Assembly: GCF_019649055.1 (NCBI RefSeq)
Contig: NW_026570333.1
Location: forward strand, 372,001 to 436,000
Direction of reading: 5' to 3'
DNA length: 64,000 bases
From: Paramacrobiotus metropolitanus
Taxonomy: Eukaryota > Tardigrada > Eutardigrada > Parachela > Macrobiotidae
The position numbers and the translations under genes were made by a program. The notes beneath the pieces are model-generated. The model saw nothing but the letters and a program-made list of their open reading frames with translations. It ran no database searches and was not told the origin of the DNA. Below are positions 15,101-27,100 of the stretch, piece after piece; position 1 is the stretch's first letter; the number at the start of each line of letters is the position of its first letter.

Positions 15101-18100
15101 GGCCAACCGGGATGCAAAAAATGCCCGGATGGGACTTTTACCCCAATTCCCGGCGGGAAGACTGCTGATTCCTGTCTCCCGGTGTGTGGACCGGGGACCT
15201 ACTCCCCCAACGGCGTGATCCCGTGCTTATCGTGCCCCCAGGACACTTACAGTCCCCGCGGGGGAATGGAGTGTCTCCCATGCCCGTCGGACACTTTCAC
15301 CACCCTCCGGGGCGCGGTCAGTCCCTCCCACTGTCGCGAGCGGTGCCAGCCGGGGGAGTACTCCCTCTCCGGCACGGGACTGGCGCCCTGTGGCGGGTGC
15401 CCCGAAAACTACGTGTCGACGGCGCCGGCCAGTCGGAGGTGCTCGGAATGCCCCTTGGAGGCCACCACCGAGGGGCAGAACGCGACGGGATGCGTGCCGG
15501 TGGTGTGTCCGGGGGAGCTGTGTCAGAACGGGGGCCGCTGCGAGGTGGCCGGACACCGGGCGGTCTGCCGGTGTGTACCGGGATTCAGCGGGGAGCGCTG
15601 CGAGAAGGACGTGGATGAGTGCGAAGCGCAGCCGTGTTTGAATGGCGGGAACTGTGTGGATGGGCGGAACGGGTATCAGTGTGTCTGTCCTGCGGGATTC
15701 ACTGGTAAGCAGAAATACCGAGTGACAATAATTCTTGTCATGGCCTTAATGTAACGTATTTCGTAATTTATATGATAATTTGCAATACTTGATGCGATAT
15801 TATGATGTATTATTATACTGAAAATTTTCTTTTAGTTTTTTTTTTATTTATTTGATGCCTTAAAGAATTACTGTAACCGTGTAACGTACGAGAATTAAAT
15901 TCGAAAAAAATAGATTAAATAATTATATGACTTCAAATGTTTTAATGCAAAAACTTTGGGCATTTTAACTGCATTTTTCCTTGAATTAGAAAAGATACGT
16001 TTTTAACATGTTTTTGTAAGCCGTCTGTTTTGTCATTGCTTATGTTATACTTGACGCTGTGATTTAGGACGTCGAACGCTTGCAGCCCATACACTACGAT
16101 GCCCGATAATATCTGTATTTTCTTATTGGCTTATTGTACTTGTATGCTCAGTTTGCATAGAGGTACTTATGGAAACGCTGCTTCTTAGCGTAAATATTTA
16201 TTGGAATTTTACGAAAAATCTGAACTTTATCTACCACGAGATTTAAAATAAGAGCAATGAATTTTCCTTAACAAAATTTCTTTGACACTAAAAGGTCACC
16301 GGTCGAGCCTTGAGAAAAAAAAGAAAATAAAATTAAAATTCGATAATCGTAGGCCTTCAGTGTGAATTGCCGCCGGACGACTGCGCGGCGGTGAGCTGTC
16401 CGAACCGCGGCATGTGCCAGAACCAACAACACCCGCAGATGTACCGGTGTCTATGCCGAAGCGGCTTCACCGGGCCGCACTGCAACGAGACGCTGGACCC
16501 CTGTGTGAAGACGCACTGCCTCAACGGCGGCCAGTGCCAGCACCTGCAGATGGACCGCTTCCTCTGCCACTGTCCCGAGGGCTTCGAGGGGACCTTCTGC
16601 GAGAACAACATCGATGACTGCGCCGACGCGCCCTGCGCCAACGGCGGCACCTGCACCGACCTCATCCACGACTTCCGCTGCGACTGCCAACCGCCCTTCA
16701 GCGGCCGCTACTGCGAGGACGTCGGCGATCTCTGCGCCAGCGCCAACTGTGTTAACGGTCAGTCACAGGGAGGGAAAATAACGACCGCAAAAAAGATGTT
16801 TTAGTAAAATTTTTGTATTACAATTTTGAAATAATTAAAGTACCAATACAAATGGCATATACTTAAAATATTAATGTATTTTTGCTATATTTTATGGTGA
16901 AATACAGGCTTCATTTCACGATCTAATATTTGATAAAAATATAAATATTTAACGGTTAAATTTATAAAAAAAATTTGCCCTGATTTTTTTCACCATGCTC
17001 TGCTTGGTGAAGAGTCTAAATATGATAAATACGTGGTGTAACGGCGGTATGCCAACGTCTGTCAGGCCAACGTTGTCAGGTTCCCTTGCAGTATAAGAGT
17101 TAAGTGATTTTGTTGTTTAGCAATTTGGATTTTAAATGGGAATTAGTTTTCACCACAGCATGTAACTTGCAAAGTAACTGAAAAATTTACAAAATAAATT
17201 ATTTAAGTATTTATCAAGTAAATTTCTTCAGTAATTATAAATTTTTTCTGTAATCGATTCGTGTATCATGTTAAACCGATTTACAGTAGCACTAATTTAT
17301 AATTTATTTATGTACCATAAGGTACGTAATGTTATTTCGTTGATCAGTAGTAATTTTAACTTCAACTGATCATAACTAATTTTAAATAAAGCGGATGAAA
17401 ACCATCCTTCAGTAATGATGTCAAGGAAAACGGCATGTCGCAGGTTTTTGTTACGAAGAGCTGCGCGCGGAGATCCCTCAGGGGGTGTGCGTGTGCCAGC
17501 CGGGGTGGACGGGCGCCGAGTGCAGCGTGATGGTGGACAACTGCCAGGAGAGCCCGTGTCTGAACGAGGGGACATGTATCAACGGACTGGACAGCTTCTC
17601 GTGTCAGTGTGTTGAAGGACGCACCGGCGCCAAATGCCAGCATTCGATCGACCACTGCCAAAACGTCCAGTGCCAACACGGCGGCACTTGCAGCAGTCTC
17701 AAGGGCGGATTCAGGTGGGAAGTGGCTCCAGTATTTTTAAAAATTATTTGATAAAGTAATGATATTATGTTTTTTTAAATAATGACTGGTGAAATTCATC
17801 CAGGCAGTTCAGGAATTTTTATGCATGTTGGTAACATTTCGTACAAATGTAGCACGGTTATTTGGTCTTACTTATATCTTACTTACATTATAATCTTCAT
17901 ATTTTTGTAAATATTGTCCTAATTAAAATTACAGTTGGCGTATTAGATAAATAAAAAGTATTACATCTGCGTATTAGATCTGCATTTGCCTCTAAAAATT
18001 TGTAGACGTTAATAGACTCAAATGTTTTTTTCTGCATGCAGCGAAACTGCTTTTCATTAATTACCTCGTACTGCACGCGCCCTTCTTTATTTTGCATTCC

Positions 18101-21100
18101 ATGGTCGCGGTTTTTGTGTAGGTGCGAGTGTCTACCCGGCAGCAGCGGTGACCTTTGCGAGACGAACACGGACGACTGCCAACCGTCGCCGTGTCACGCC
18201 AACAACACGGAGACCTGCCTTGATAGGTTAAACGACTTCCAGTGCGTCTGCCGCCCCGGGTACGGCGGTCGGACGTGCGAGAAGTCAACCAATGTGTGCG
18301 CGGAGCAGCCGTGCCGCAACAACGGCAGTTGCGTGGAGGATTCAACCGCCGCGGAGGGTTTCCGCTGCGTCTGTCTGCCGGGCTGGCGCGGGGCCTTCTG
18401 CGACGTGCGGGAGACGGGCTGCGAGCCCAGTCCCTGTCAGAACGAGGGCGCCTGCTTCGACGTGGCGCTGGGCGGCAAAGCGGCCGTGTTTTGTCAGTGT
18501 CCGGCGCCCTTCTACGGCAGCCGCTGCCAGTTCGCGATCAACCCGTAAGTTGACCTTTTTCCAGCAGTTTTCAGCTGAAGCAGCTGAAAATAGCTTTTTT
18601 AAGAGAAAAAATTTTCTCGTTTTTTTAATGACCATATTCTTATAAAGATTTAATTTGTTTTACACTTTGAAATCTAACTTTAAATCTAAATCAAATCTAA
18701 CCGACTTATTTTTTCGAAATATCGTCGATTTATTTTTTGTTAGTTGTCCAGTCAACTTACTCGCGATTCTGATGGGAGTTTTGTTTTGATAATTCGGGTT
18801 CATGGTTGCCCACGTTTTCTATTCAGTAAGGATGAGTTTTCTTTGAATAGTAAATTTAACGGGCTTGGAAAAAATTCCACAGGAAGTGTGGAATTTTCTT
18901 TGGTTTTTATTTGATTTTTATTTGATTTTTATTTTTTTTATTTGATTTTTTCGAGTATTTGTTTTTTATTTGATGATTGTGATGTGTAACTAGTGTTTGT
19001 GCGTAGATGCGCAGGTAATCCGTGCCAGAATAACGGCCAGTGCATCGCCAACGGCACCGCCGCGGCGACATGCCAGTGCAGCGCCGATTATGCCGGCGCC
19101 GGCTGCACCCACCCGGTGGAGCGTTGTGCAGCGGGAATGTGCCCGAACGGAGCTTCATGTCAGGATGAGGATGCCGGCAGCCGCTGCGCGTGTCCCGAAG
19201 GCGTTTCCGGTCAGTAAGCCAGTCCAGTCTGTCACAAAACACGCACCGGCACGCCTGAGATTGTGTGTAAAGCGTAGTGTAGTGGCGCATGCCATTGCAG
19301 CCAGATCAGCTCAACGTTGAAGCTACAAACGAAGCACAAAACAGTCTGCCAAAACATGTTCAGTGTCGGTGCAGTTTTTTTCTGATTAGTTCGATTGGTA
19401 ACAGGAAGTAAGCCCCGCACTCAAATAACAAAAGTAAAAATCGAGAAATTATTTAAAAATTATTTAAATAAGTCAAAAAACATTTACCCATGGACCCCAC
19501 TGCTGGTATTTTGCTGCTGACTTGCAACTGATTTTTTAAAAGGTAACGACTGCGACGCGGAGGACAGTCTGTGCGGTCCGATGTCGTGCCCCCCGGAGGC
19601 GAGCTGTCTGAGCACGAAGAGGGCCGGCATCGTGTGTCGGTGTCCGGTGGACAAGACCGGCGCGGACTGCAGCAAACCCGTGGATGCCCACTTTGATTTC
19701 GTCTTCAGCGACGAGTCGCGCTCCTCCGCCGTGGAATCGTTAGTGCCCTTCGTCCTCAACACCTCCGCCCTCTCCCTGGCGGTCTGGATGCAGTTCGCCG
19801 AGGCCGCCGACAACGGCACGGTCCTGCAGCTGTATGGCGCTGATAGCGATGTGCGCTTCGAGGATACCAAGCAATTACTGGTAAGGAGAAAAAAATTGGA
19901 AAAATATTTACGTACGAGGTATAAAAGTTCGACGTCTAGAAATATGGAATTAGTTAAACATAGAATTTGACCATGTTGCAGCAGTTTTGTTTGACATATA
20001 ATTCAATCAATGTATCGTTTTTTCAGAAGTTTATAACTTGATCAAACACATTCAGTAAACGTTGTAAAATCGGCTGAGCGTTGGTTTTCCTGTAAATTTG
20101 TGGTATTTCGTAGTATGGTGGCTTATTGGTATCTTATATTTCTCCTTGCTTCACGAAACACTGTTACAGTACAACTTCTAATGGAAATGTGCGCAGTTGA
20201 AATTCGTATAGCCTTTTTATGCTATTACCTTTATATGCTGCAGTTCGCCGAATCGCCATCATAAGTACCGGCTTAAATATGTAGTACTCATATAAATAGT
20301 ACGAGTATTATTGTGTTACGATTAATTAATTAAGATTTTGTAAAATAATTTTGCATTTATTATAATTTATATTTTATTTCTCCGGCAGTTGGCCATTAGA
20401 AGTACCGGCATAACTATGTTTTTAAAATTTGTTATCATTTTTTTATAATTTATATTGTATAATTGTGTTACGGCTAACATTGTGTTTCTTACAAAAATAT
20501 GTACAGTAAAACCGGCGTACATTGAACACCTGCGGTTCCAAATTTTTCGTTCAATGTAGACGCCTGTTCAATGTACAGAACAGCTGCCCCCCGGGGGCTG
20601 CCCTTGGGGGCAGTGATTATGCGCACTCAAGCGGCTCCTGAGGGCGAACGGCCCGGAACGGCTGCCGCCTTAAGAGGAACAGCCCATTAGCGCATTTTCC
20701 TGCATAACAAGTGAAAAACTGTGTGGCGTTAAAGTTGTAATAAGCGAATGGATAGTGAACTCTGGTCCGGTAAGCGCGTTTTTTCGCTTTCGAAACCAGA
20801 TTCCGGCGCTTTGTTCATTTTCAAAAGGTGTAAATATTAGTAAATAACTAGATCCGTTCCAGCTAATTTGTTCAGTGTTCACTTTAGAGAGATGTTCAAT
20901 TCACTTCAATATACGCGAGGTCCCCCCTGTGTTATAGTCTACGAGACGTGCCGGTTCCGTAATGACCGAGCAATGTACCCCAGTGTTCAATTTACGCGAG
21001 TGTTCAAAGTCACAGGTTTTACTGTATCAGTCGGTATGTCCTATGTAGTCTGTACACAAAACTGCAGAAGTTCTATTCTAAAATTACAATACAGTCACAA

Positions 21101-24100
21101 GTTTCCTATAACAGTAAAAGAATTGTACTGAATACACAGCCTCAGCCGACTACGGAAATAGGCGGCCTAATCACACAGAACATATTTCGTCTAAGTTGAC
21201 CGATGCTGGTGCTGTTCCCACTTCCCATGACAGAGGCCGCGTTCCCGCGTGCGTTTATGTCCGTATAGTTATCACAGTAATAACCAGGCACTACTGCTAC
21301 AAAATTAGGTTATGAGGTAATTTACAGCTCTATCGCAACAAGTGTGGACACTTTTTCTCAAAATCACTTAAGGTCAGGAGTCGACAAATTTATAATTATT
21401 TTATTTTGATATGGTTGCTGCATGTGTTTAGCATGTTTTGCATTTTGGTTTGCCCTGCTGAAAGCGTGTTCTAATTTACTGCTATATAAAAACCAAAACC
21501 GACCGGTTTAAAAATGTGGCTCGACCCATTGACTGTGGTTGCCATCTTCCGACTTAAAATTTGTTTAAAATTTCACTGATGCCGCAAAGCAAAATTAATA
21601 CGTGGGGGATGTTTCGCAACCAAGGCTCTTGTGATATAGGCAGGACACCTATCGAATCCCATGAAGCCTGCGTGACCTTTGCAAAGTTACGGCGGGCCCC
21701 GTTAAATACGGGGATGACCTCTTTTGCGCCTTCGCCGAGCAGCCGCCGAATGTCGCAAGCACCCGTTCTTGATAAAATCTCATTCAAAAGGTATTGGGCT
21801 TTTTTTTTAAACTTTTCGTCCGCACAGAAAGCCCGAGGCATCTCGTTCCAGTTATATCAAGCAGCAGTCTTAACTTTGTTTAGTCGCCGCTTTAATGGTT
21901 TTTTCTTCCATTCGTCCGGCACTTATACCTCCTCGCTTGTGTTGTTGATATTTGTCAACACTCTAAAATAAACTAACGTAGCCCACGACTGATTCATGGA
22001 AGTTATCAGTTCGAGGTCACTCAGCTCCATGTGCTAGGCAACCGCATTTCTCGGTATGTCCTTTTTACCATAGAAGTCTATGGGAGAACCACTTTGTCCC
22101 GGGATCACCGCAAGCAGTGATTATGCAGGATGCTTCTGATAGCGTTTAACGGACACCTTGTGGATCATTCAATAACTTCCAAAAAACTGCACGCAAAAAA
22201 CTTAAGTGGTGATACTTTTCCAGGAGCATTCATAAGCGTAAGACAAACGACCGCTACCCCCTCCCCTGAAGTACCGCTTGTCTCCCTACTGGCACATCAA
22301 AAGACATTGGTTTTGATGTTTTTGGATCCGCAATAAAAAACTACACTAGAATAGTGCAAAACAATAAACAAAATGACGTACCAAATTATTTTTAAATTTA
22401 TTTTATGAACTGTCCACACTTGGTGCGATAGAGCTGTATATTTATTTTTCTGCCAACTGGCCATCACAAGTATGAACCGGCAAAAATATGTTTACATTTA
22501 TTCTAATTTATATTTAATCTTTTCCGCCAGTTGGCGTACCAACATAAACATATTTTTAATGTTTACACTTCTTATAATTTAAATTTTATTTTTCTGGCAG
22601 TTGGCCGTCACAAGTACCGGCATCTCCATCGCCTTCTCCCCCTCCCACCCCTTAATTATCCCGTTAACCGCCACCCTTCCGTTGAACGACGCCGCCTGGC
22701 ATCACGTCGTCGTCACCTACTCCTCCGTGGACGCCGCCTGGAACATCACCGTCGACTCCATCCGCCTGGACGGCGGGCCTCTCTCCTTCTCCCACCGCCT
22801 CCCTCCCCGCCTTCGGCTCAGTCGTGTTGGGCGCCTTCCGGGGCCGCGTCAGCCAGGTGCGCCTGTGGGACGCCGTCCTGGACTTCCGCACCGAGATCCC
22901 CTTCCTGCAAGACTGCACCCGCGGGCGGACGAACAGCGACAAGGGCCTGCTGTACCGCCTGGTGGACGTCCTCCCGGTCAGCGGCTTCGTCGATGTCCAA
23001 CGCCCGTCGCGCTGTGGACATGGGAAGGGTCGAACGAAGGAGGGACAGACGCTGGTGTGTCCGGCGACGAAACATTACTTCACCAATCAGGGTAAGGGGA
23101 CAATGAAAATGCAGTGATAGCCAATTATTATTAGCCATTATGCGCAACATGAGGTCACGTTGAGCACTTCTGTATATGTCGGGAAATCGTAGTATTGTGG
23201 CTGACAACAATGAACCCACACGCTAATCTAAGCACAAGCATTCTACATAGCTAAGCCCGATTAAGATTTAAGTAAGTTTATCCAATCTTTTTTATTCATT
23301 ATGGAATAATAGAATCACAAAACTAATTAGAATTCTATCAAATGAAATTATTTTTTTTAGACAAGACAGCTGAAGTGGACACATTTCTGAAAGAATTCGT
23401 AATGTGAGGTGAATATTGTCTATATATCTAGGTTACGCCAGCCTCTCGTGGCCGCTGCCCAAAGGTCACCGGCCCCGCGCCCTCCTCGTCAGCACCCTCC
23501 CGCCCACCTCCGCCCTGTCCCTCGGCCGGCACTCCGTCTCCTTCGTGGACTACGCGCCGACCTCCGTCCTGACCTGCCACTTCGACGTTATCCTCCACCC
23601 CGACACCCCGCCCTGCCAGGACCCCGAGCCGCCCCTCGGGGGCGCCGCCGACTGCGTCTCCTACGGCCCCAATGACCGCTACCGACGCTGCACCATTTCC
23701 TGTCCCTCCTCCTCCGCCTTCGTCGAACGCGTCCCGAATTATTTCCAGTGCGAGGACGATGGACGTTGGCACCCAAACTATCACGGGGAAGGACCATTAA
23801 CCCGCTTCCCGGCGTGCGGCCCGGTGGTCCCCGCCCGGCGGGTGGTGGCTCTGGAGGTGGCCTACGACGGGGTGCTGTGTTCGGAGCAGACGAAGGCGTT
23901 TTGAAGGAGAACATCGTGAAGAAATTACTCCAGTTGCAGTTGGATTGGCCGCTGTGTCTGGCGGCCAATTGTCCCGGGTTAAGCGCTACCATAACCTGCG
24001 GAGAAGGGGGAAGAAGGTCCCGGCGGCAGATTGACGGGGAGGGCGGGGTGGTGGTGAACGTGACCTTTCCGGTGGTCAGCCAGCCGGTGCGCAACACGGC

Positions 24101-27100
24101 CACGAAGGAAGCGACGCCCGTGCGGAGTGTGCTGAGAGGCTGCTGTACACCGCCCACGGGGCGGCGGTCAGCTTCGAGGAGGAACTGGCCAATGCGCGCC
24201 CGAATCTGCAGCGCACGCTGATCCGCGACGGCTGGCAGTGCGACAAGGCCAATGTGCTGAAGGACGGGCAGTGTGTGCCCTGCAGTCCCGGCACGTTCTT
24301 CCAGGTACGTTGGAAATAAGAACAATTTTCAGGTACATAGTTCTCTAAAGGAAGTAATTATAAATGTTTTTTTGAATTTAGTTTGCGTTGATTTAGGTAA
24401 GTTGATATAAAAAAATATTTAAATTTGTCTTAACCCGTTCCACACCATGCGTGTTAGACCGACATGTTGGAGGACTTCTTCTGTAGAGTTCGTTGTTGTG
24501 GTCATAGGTTGCTTTAAATGGTTTTGTTTCAAAGAAGAGATGTTAGACTACAGTTTGAACTATGAAGTCGTTAGCTCCACCATGTCCGTGAGGTCTGGAA
24601 AGTGACCAAACATGGTCAAAAATGACCAAACCGGGCTCCCGGAGGTCCTGCTTGTCTCTACACTTACCTCCAGATCAGATAATTACCACAAAAATTAGAA
24701 AGGTAGTTATTGTCAAGCTTTGTGGAAGAGCCAAACAATGTTCAGAGAAATAAACACCCGCTGGTCAGTTCTGGTCAACTGAAAATACCATGTCGAATTT
24801 GACACGGTTGGGCATGGTACTTACTTATTAATAATCTTTTAAAATCCATATCAATTGACTGAAAAATCGTACACGGTAGCACAAGCAGTCAAAAGAAAGC
24901 TCATAAAAACCTTTAAATAGTGGCCTGAGTACAGTGGTCAGCAGACTGACCACTGGTCAATAATGACCGGAAATACGGAAAATATAATTTTTGACTGAAC
25001 GCTTCTAAAATCGTTGTGAATTAAATGTAAACAAATTTTATAATAGTACCTCACAATGGCACTATAGTCACCCTGATGCGCAGAAGATGGCCCGATGCAT
25101 GTGAATGTGCTTTGAAAGTTATTATTACCATATGCAGAAGGTATTCGGCAACCTGGCTAATAAATTTTCCCGTTCTTATGATTTGTTCTTTTCAAGTTTC
25201 ACATGAGTTCAACTAGAGTAACGAGTAAATAAACCTGTAAAAGTTACTAATTTCGAACTGATACTTTGGTAATTAAACTTCTGCGCTTGCAAAAAACACA
25301 CATTCCAACCTTCCGGTTCATGGGCACTGGTAACCTTTAGCACTGATCTGCGCAAAACGGTGACTATATCAGAAAGGAGCATCTTACAATGCGTTGCTGA
25401 GTTTTGACAACGTCTAGACACTATTCAGCAAAGGTGTCGCCTGAGACAATGCAAAGTACATGCACTCCCTCACAGATTTTGGACAATTAATGTCTAAAAA
25501 ATAAGTCGTTCGCCTGTACAGTAAGTAATAGGCTTTTTTTAACAACTTTGCTGAATCTTATGTGGATACTTCCAAATTTCGTAGCAACTGGTCATTTGTA
25601 TGACACTTGGAAGGATTGACCACCGGTCCATAGCGATGGTAACCACGTTAGCCAAGTTTTTTACTCTTTATCTCAGCTATCCCATTCAGTTGCGCAACCG
25701 GATATAGTTTTACTTCAACTGTGTACGTCACTTGAATTGTGGTCCACAATAAAGCCGATGACCAACTGTCCAAAACGTAGAGCGGAAGTGACCAACTGTT
25801 GCTAATTATCGAAGCAGCACTTATGCACTGCATATGAGTGGTTTTTCCTTTTTTAAATTTTCCTTGACTGATGGTCAGCTTGATGACCATCACGGTGAGT
25901 CCTTGTTGAAGTACTCGTCGAGATCTATCGTTTGAGCTATTGGCACATTCTGTACGAATTTTCTATCAGCTGTTATAAACGGCGATGGATAACATGTCGG
26001 TGCAACATGGTTACCATGCGTGTCATTCCGACATGGTCATCTCCTGCTTGACCTATGGTCGCTAAAATTTTGAAAAAAATATTTTTCTCTTAATTGAATT
26101 TTTCTGTCCCAGACTGCCAAGTTTCAAAACTGTACTCCCATCCCTTCTAGTACCCGGTTTTCCTGGGTTAATAAAAAAAATTCCGAATTTTTAAAAAATA
26201 ATAATTTAAATAAAGAATCTTAAAATTACTTTAGGAATTTAAAAAAAAATGTTCACTTCACTTGTAGGACAACGACTGCGTCCGGTGTCCATTGGGACAG
26301 TTCCAGGACGAATGGGCGCAACTGCGCTGCAAGCCCTGCCCCCACTCGACCACCTTGACCACCGGCGCCACCGCCCCCGGCGACTGCAAGCCCCTGTGCC
26401 CCCCCGGCACCGCCTTCAACCTCTCCTCTGCCCGCTGCGCCCCCTGCGCCGCGGGCTCCTTCCAGCCGCGTCCCGGCCAATTCGCCTGTCTCCCGTGTCC
26501 CCCCGGGATGACCACGCTGAACAGCAGCGCCACCTCCGCCGCCGAGTGTGTCGCCGACTGCCCCCCGGGGCGGGAGTTGGCGGCGGAGGGGTGTCGCGAG
26601 TGTCCAAGGGGCTTATTCAGGGAACGGGGAACACGCCCCGTGTGTGTCGGATGTCCGACGGGATTCTCGACGGTCATGAACGGGACTGTGGATCCCCGCG
26701 AGTGCAGTGTGCCGTTGTGCGGGCCGGGCTCCTTCCTGGACGTGGCGGGCGGTGGCTGCGTGATTTGTCCCTTCGGCTTCTATCAGCCGCTGCCGGAACA
26801 GACCGGCTGTCTGCAGTGTCCCGAGGACACCACCACGCTGCGATATGGCGCCACCTCCATCGACCGGTACGTTCACAATCCGCCGAACTATAGCTCATAA
26901 TTTTCTAAACAATTTTTTATGTAATTTATTACCGTTTTTTTATTTTCATGCGTTTTTTTCAAAGGCTCGGTATATTTTATCTGTACACTTTTTAATTATA
27001 ACCGATAGGAATTTCACTTTTACCCAGCAATATCGCGAGAAAGCGTAGTACTGTGGCATTTAATGCGGGGGAATCCATTGATACATTACCCTTTGTTACC

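Larger units (their letters stand above)
19881..22600 (+). other. intron 17 of copy 1 with two DNA transposons
   Basis: 2.7 kb intron. It holds a MITE at 20504-21024 and a 1.1-kb TIR element at 21325-22436. The phrase 'TTGGCCATYA' plus 'AAGTACCGGCA' recurs near 20390, 22450, 22530 and at the exon 18 acceptor (22601), suggesting small duplications of the 3' splice region. Confidence 0.6.
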
